A DNA stretch of 19,265 bases, taken from Lachnospiraceae bacterium. Lineage in GTDB: Bacteria > Bacillota > Clostridia > Lachnospirales > Lachnospiraceae. Positions within the stretch are counted from its first letter, which is position 1. Each line of letters starts with the position of its first letter. The DNA is taken from contig JAEDCX010000049.1 of NCBI GenBank assembly GCA_016293925.1, positions 1 to 19,265 on the forward strand. The letters are read 5' to 3'. Positions 15,912 through 19,265 of this stretch are shown piece after piece. The notes under the pieces are model-generated. The model was not told the origin of the DNA. It did no database searches and saw only the letters and a list, made by a program, of their open reading frames with translations. Both the position numbers and the translations under genes were made by a program.

Positions 15912-15967
15912 ATGATACAAAATGCATGTAAAATCCAGCCGCACGCTTCCGTAAATCCGGTGTAAAA
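15912..15967 (-). promoter_or_regulatory. Pho-box promoter of the small membrane protein gene
   Basis: On the minus strand, TTTTACA (15967-15961), ATTTACG (15956-15950) and TTTTACA (15933-15927) are at offsets 0, 11 and 34. The -10 TATCAT (15917-15912) is at offset 50. The -35 position reads GGCTGG. Transcription should begin near 15905, so the leader is very short and starts close to the ribosome site. Confidence 0.8.
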
Positions 15968-16027
15968 TCTACTCTTTTCCTTGCAGAAGTGTCACGCATG
16001 ACCGGTTATGCATTCGTCCGGACGCCC

Positions 16028-16060
16028 AAAAAAGGGCTTCCCGATCACTCGGAAAGCCCT
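16028..16060 (-). terminator. Strong rho-independent terminator after the diguanylate cyclase gene
   Basis: On the minus strand, AGGGCTTTCCGA pairs with TCGGGAAGCCCT (12 pairs, one T-G) around a GTGA loop. Six T follow on the minus strand (A run at 16028-16033). It isolates the cyclase gene from the Pho promoter that starts 60 bases further on. Confidence 0.92.
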
Positions 16061-16085
16061 GACCCATTGGATATTCTATTCTGTC

Positions 16086-17253
16086 TTAACGGCACAATGT
16101 CCGTCGGAATTTCTCCTTGTCCTGATACATCATCTGATCCATATCTCGCAGGAAATCATCCAGATTCTGATTCTCTCCCATATGTTTCGCGCAGCCCATG
16201 GAAAAAGACAATTCATATGGCTTCTTCTCTGTCTCGTTATATGCAATCAGATTCTCCCTGATGCGCTCCATGAACGCAGTTACCTCGTCCTGTGATCTGT
16301 CCAGACAAAGAATAATAAACTCGTCTCCGGCAAACCGGATAACGGTATCCGTTATTTCCGCCCATTGGGAAAGCAATCTGCTGACCGTTCTGATTGCATC
16401 ATCCCCGACAGTATGTCCATAGGTATCATTGATTTTCTTAAACAGATTCAGATCCATCATAATACCGTACACTTGTGTGTCCTTTTTTCATCCGCACCTG
16501 TTTATAGAAGAACTCCAGATATTTTCTGTTATACAACCCAGACAGCTCGTCTACGAACGATTCTTCCCTCTGCAGCTGCATTTCCAAAAGCAGAATAGCG
16601 ATCACCACAGAAAACCAGCCTGTTGCAACACCATACTTCACCGCCTGTACGATTGTCCCCAAAACACATGGAAGCACAAACGTGTATACCGGGAAAAACT
16701 GGATCTGATTCCCCTTATGCTTCGCCACATAAACCACAACAATACTGTATAGAAAGTACAAACATATATAGATGTATGACAACCATCCAAAATTCCCTCT
16801 TGTGTACACATTCTCTTCCGATACGGAAAAGAGCAATCCGGCTCCAAAACAATCGAGAACAACAAAGATAAAATTGCATACCACCGGTATTGCCAGTACT
16901 ACAGCAATTCTGTGAACCCATTTCAGACTGTGACGGATCTTAAATTCCACAAACAGACACCACAGATACCCGGTCATCGTTGCACCAAAAATCAACAGTG
17001 CATTCACTATGTACTGCAGAACATGAATCCCTCTCCCCGGAAGCCCATCAATCAGAAACGTAGTGATCTCCATCGCAAGATTCCCAATCGTGAAGACGAT
17101 CATTGCGTTCAACAGATATTCCCCTACTCGTTTCGTTGTCTTGTTGACGAGTTTTGATGCAATCAGAAACAGCAGACAAACGATTCCGGTACTATTCACA
17201 ATTATGATTTCATCAATATTAATTACGTTTTTCATAATCCCCTCTGCTTTCAT
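16086..17253 (-). pseudogene. Membrane diguanylate cyclase (GGDEF) split by a one-base frameshift
   Basis: The first part (17253 to about 16483) encodes about seven membrane spans followed by the start of a GGDEF domain, ESFVDELSGLYNRKYL. It then loses the frame and stops at 16438. The second frame continues the same domain with KKDTQVYGIMMDLNLFKKIN, then NDTYGHTVGDDAI, the active-site motif RFAGDEF, and SFSMGCA, to the stop at 16086. Removing one base from the A6 run (T6 at 16483-16488 on the + strand) joins both parts perfectly. The active site is AGDEF rather than GGDEF, a tolerated variant. No RxxD inhibitory site precedes it. As read, the protein would lack its catalytic half. It may be a recent mutation, a switchable homopolymer or a sequencing error. 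The start could also be the ATG at 17235, because TATAAT lies directly before 17253. Confidence 0.85.
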
Positions 17254-17310
17254 TATACACCTTTTCTACTGTCTCGGGAACCCTGAAAAATATTGTCGCA
17301 AAAATTGATT

Positions 17311-17418
17311 TTAGGTATTTTCTATCATTCCTTCTTCCCAACATTCGGGAATCTCCAAACCGAAAATCTGAGCTATCGTAGGGGCCACATTGGCAAGTCC
17401 GAATTCACCACTCTTCCG
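17311..17418 (-). pseudogene. C-terminal remnant of an alkaline-phosphatase-superfamily-like gene
   Basis: The frame SGEFGLANVAPTIAQIFGLE, then IPECWEEGMIENT and TAA at 17311-17313, resembles the last 30 residues of alkaline-phosphatase-superfamily enzymes of the phosphoglycerate-mutase/phosphatase kind, where a G-LANVA-T pattern is followed by a hydrophobic segment and PE. Nothing else of that gene is present: further upstream the DNA encodes ArsC in another frame. The family assignment rests on a short stretch and is tentative. Confidence 0.5.
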
Positions 17419-17522
17419 GCTGAATAGCTTTCAAGCACATCAGGTGCCAGATATTTTCCTAATGCCTCGGCAATCTGGCTTCTGCAAGAATTATGAACAC
17501 ATATAAATACTGCTTTTTTCAA
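17373..17522 (-). pseudogene. arsC: Truncated arsenate reductase ArsC (N-terminal part)
   Basis: A TTG start with AGAGGA five bases upstream begins KKAVFICVHNSCRSQIAEAL. This is the P-loop CX5R (C8 to R14) of low-molecular-weight phosphatase-type ArsC, and it runs on to GKYLAPDVLESYSAG. Homology stops at about codon 37. The frame then runs through foreign sequence (the phosphatase remnant read in another frame) to TAG at 17373-17375, giving 49 residues instead of about 130. The later catalytic cysteines are lost, so it cannot reduce arsenate. It directly follows the thioredoxin-like gene and was probably the last gene of the ars operon. Confidence 0.8.
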
Positions 17523-17524
17523 AA

Positions 17525-17878
17525 CTATCCTCTCACTTTCTTCAGAATTTCTACCACTTCTTCTTTTTTTAAGACTTTTCCATAGGAAACCACTTTTCCA
17601 TCCACGACCAGTGCTGGTGTTGTCATAACTCCATATGCGGCTATCTTTTCAAAATCTCTTACATGTTCTATCGTACTGTCCATGCCAAGTTCCAGAAGTG
17701 CTTTCACTGTCGCGTCTTCTAACTGGTTACATTTTGCACAGCCTCCACCTAAGATTTTTACTCCATAACTTCTTTTCTCCTGTTCAGCCTCTTTCATAAT
17801 TTCCGGTGTGCAATTTCCACTACAACAGCAACCAGATGTTTTTTCTTCTTTCTTCTTCCCTAATCCAAACAATGCCAT
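17525..17878 (-). CDS. Thioredoxin-like redox-active disulfide protein of the ars operon
   Basis: 117 residues. A thioredoxin-like fold (about 38-117) has the active-site motif GGGCAKC (C47, C50) and the cis-proline region VMTTPALVVDGKVV (P88). An N-terminal extension (1-36) carries a Cys cluster, SGCCCSGNC (C17-C19, C23), suggesting metal or metalloid binding or extra redox steps. Proteins of this small thioredoxin-like group often follow COG0701 permeases. The ATG has AGGAGG eight bases upstream and begins 12 bases after the permease stop. It may supply reducing power to arsenate reductase or to the permease cysteines. This is inference. Confidence 0.88.
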   Translation of the reverse strand: MALFGLGKKKEEKTSGCCCSGNCTPEIMKEAEQEKRSYGVKILGGGCAKCNQLEDATVKALLELGMDSTIEHVRDFEKIAAYGVMTTPALVVDGKVVSYGKVLKKEEVVEILKKVRG

Positions 17879-17890
17879 TTTGTAATCCTC

Positions 17891-18889
17891 CTAAATGATG
17901 AATCCCTGCAATATATTAAATAAATAACCGACAATAATGATACCTACTGCACATATGGTCACGAACATGCCGAGAAGTTTCGGTTTCACTGCTTTTTTTA
18001 ACATTATCATTGATGGCAGACTAAGCGTTGTAACAGCCATCATAAAACTCAATACTGTCCCAAGTTGTGCACCCTTTCCCAACAAAGTTTCTGCAACAGG
18101 AATCGTACCAAAAATATCAGCATACATTGGAATCCCTACTAAGGTAGCCAATACTACCCCAAGTGGATTATGACTTCCTAACACCGTTTCAACCCAGTTT
18201 TCCGGAATCCAATTATGGATTGCAGCTCCAATCGCAACACCAACCAGAATATAAGGAAATACTTTTTTGAATGTAGAAACCACCTGCTCTTTTGCATAAA
18301 GCAAACGGTCTTTTTGTGAAAGCTCTGGACTATCAATATCAGCAGAGTTTGCTTTTAGAATAAAATCTTCCACATATTTTTCCATGTGCATTTTTTCAAT
18401 TAAAGTACCGCCTACTACTGCAATAATCAATCCGACCACGACATAGATTACAGCCACTTTTATTCCAAATATACTCATCAGTAAGACCAAACTCCCCAAA
18501 TCCACCATAGGAGACGAAATCAGAAAAGAGAATGTAACCCCTAATGGAAGTCCGGCACTTGTAAAACCAATGAATAACGGGATGGATGAACAAGAGCAGA
18601 ACGGAGTCACTGTGCCTAACAATGCAGAAATACAGTTTGCCCCAATACCTTTAAATCGTCCCAGAATTTTTTTGCTTCGTTCCGGCGGGAAGTAGCTTTG
18701 TATATAAGAAATCACATATATCAAAGTACAAAGTAATATTGTAATTTTTATCACATCATAAATAAAAAAGTGAATACTTCCACCCAACTTGCCGGATATA
18801 CCTAATCCCGCTTTTTCTAACAGTGTCCCTATTAGCTCATTCAGCCATTTCATTCCCAATACTTGATTTTGAATAAAATCCCAAATCAC
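17891..18889 (-). CDS. arsP: ArsP-type permease (COG0701/DUF318 family)
   Basis: 332 residues with about eight membrane spans in two related halves, separated by a cytoplasmic loop of about 50 residues (about 165-205). The first half carries TPFCSCSSIPLFIGF (95-109), the paired cysteines (C98, C100) typical of ArsP-type permeases that export trivalent organoarsenicals. The second half carries the partner segment GIPMYADIFGTIPVAETLL. The GTG start overlaps the arsR stop (GTGA), with GGGGGAGG nine bases upstream. The substrate cannot be fixed from sequence. The ArsR, thioredoxin and ArsC context argues for arsenic or a related metalloid. Confidence 0.85.
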   Translation of the reverse strand: MIWDFIQNQVLGMKWLNELIGTLLEKAGLGISGKLGGSIHFFIYDVIKITILLCTLIYVISYIQSYFPPERSKKILGRFKGIGANCISALLGTVTPFCSCSSIPLFIGFTSAGLPLGVTFSFLISSPMVDLGSLVLLMSIFGIKVAVIYVVVGLIIAVVGGTLIEKMHMEKYVEDFILKANSADIDSPELSQKDRLLYAKEQVVSTFKKVFPYILVGVAIGAAIHNWIPENWVETVLGSHNPLGVVLATLVGIPMYADIFGTIPVAETLLGKGAQLGTVLSFMMAVTTLSLPSMIMLKKAVKPKLLGMFVTICAVGIIIVGYLFNILQGFII

Positions 18890-19182
18890 GAACAGCAGCC
18901 TCCCCCTTCTTTCATACAGGACAACCCTTCAATGAAACTTTTAAATCCTTGTAATGTCTCACAGTTTAACGAATAGTGGTGCCATTTTCCTTCTTTTCGG
19001 TCATTTACAAGACCGCATTCACATAAAATTTTCATATGATGGGATAAGGTCGGTTGTGTTATTTCAAACGCCTCCAACAATTTACATCCACACTTTTCTC
19101 CATCCGACAGCATTTGAACAATCTGTAATCGGTTACTATCTCCAAGTGCCTTACAAATAACTGCTGCATCAATTGTATTCAT
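18886..19182 (-). CDS. arsR: ArsR-family metalloid-responsive repressor
   Basis: 98 residues with a winged helix-turn-helix; the recognition region is EITQPTLSHHMKILCECG. Cysteines suited to bind As(III) or another thiophilic metal are C31 and C33 (EKCGCKLL, the place of the ELCVCDLL motif in classical ArsR), C54 and C56, and a C-terminal CC (C96, C97). The ATG has GAGG nine bases upstream. It is the first gene of the operon and should repress it by binding the CTATGT repeats at 19195-19238 until metal binds. Confidence 0.92.
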   Translation of the reverse strand: MNTIDAAVICKALGDSNRLQIVQMLSDGEKCGCKLLEAFEITQPTLSHHMKILCECGLVNDRKEGKWHHYSLNCETLQGFKSFIEGLSCMKEGGGCCS

Positions 19183-19194
19183 CTCAAATCACCT

Positions 19195-19248
19195 CACATA
19201 GATATCCGTCTATGTGTTTACGGTATCAGATACATAGATGATTGTCAA
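19195..19248 (-). promoter_or_regulatory. Promoter and likely ArsR operator of the ars operon
   Basis: On the minus strand, the -35 TTGACA (19248-19243) and a weak -10 TACCGT (19225-19220) are 17 bases apart. CACATAG (19195-19201) and CTATGTG (19210-19216) form a perfect inverted repeat around eight bases, downstream of the -10. A third copy of the half-site (ACATAG at 19232-19237 on the + strand) lies between -35 and -10. Binding there would block the polymerase, as is usual for ArsR repressors. Confidence 0.7.
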
Positions 19249-19265
19249 TGTATTTTTCGTAAAAA

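Noticed and set aside
16438..16490. Programmed ribosomal frameshift in the diguanylate cyclase
   Set aside because: The A run resembles a slippery site, but joining the frames needs a +1 shift, whereas A AAA AAG sites give -1. No stop codon or stimulating structure is placed for it. Mutation, homopolymer variation or a read error is simpler.
17387..17537. A novel small gene instead of an arsC fragment
   Set aside because: The first 37 codons match the ArsC P-loop and the following YSAG, and the rest is another gene's tail read out of frame, so truncation explains it fully.
1..19265. CRISPR arrays, tRNA or rRNA genes, insertion sequences, riboswitches
   Set aside because: I looked for repeat-spacer periodicity, cloverleaf-like segments, transposase motifs and large structured leaders and saw none that I can support.

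Overview
The window looks like a chromosomal segment from a Clostridia member, most likely Lachnospiraceae. The basis is strong GGAGG-type ribosome sites, the family flavour of the two-component, PstSCAB-PhoU and S41 proteins, and moderate GC content. This placement is inference, not a database result. Apart from a gene tail at the left edge (1-150, + strand), every gene I can support is on the minus strand, so transcription runs from high to low coordinates.

Region A (248-7008) is a four-gene operon: a large lipoprotein with an extracellular solute-binding fold (4731-6905), an OmpR-type response regulator, a multi-membrane-span histidine kinase and a membrane-anchored S41-type protease. There is no ABC permease, so the binding protein may be a sensor partner of the kinase rather than an importer subunit. 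Four TTAA direct repeats, 10-11 bp apart, sit directly upstream of its -35 element.

Region B (7031-15967) is a complete phosphate-starvation regulon: pstS-pstC-pstA-pstB-phoU; then nptA (Na+/phosphate cotransporter)-phoP-phoR, with an HD-GYP remnant behind; then an unrecognised 78-residue membrane protein ahead of pstS. Three promoters (before the small gene, before pstS and before nptA) share an exact architecture: TTTTACA at 0, a related heptamer at +11, TTTTAC[AT] at +34 and a -10 element at +50, with no recognisable -35. This is the clearest unlisted signal in the window. It defines a local Pho box, puts the unknown small membrane gene in the Pho regulon, and implies that phoP-phoR is positively autoregulated through nptA.

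Region C (16028-17253) is a diguanylate cyclase split by one extra A in an A6 run, followed by a strong terminator.

Region D (17311-19265) is a visibly more A+T-rich arsenic/metalloid-type operon: arsR, an ArsP-type permease, a redox-active thioredoxin-like protein and the first ~37 codons of arsC. The arsC fragment runs into the C-terminal tail of an unrelated alkaline-phosphatase-superfamily-like gene, which marks a deletion or insertion junction.

I saw no tRNA, rRNA, CRISPR array or intact mobile element.
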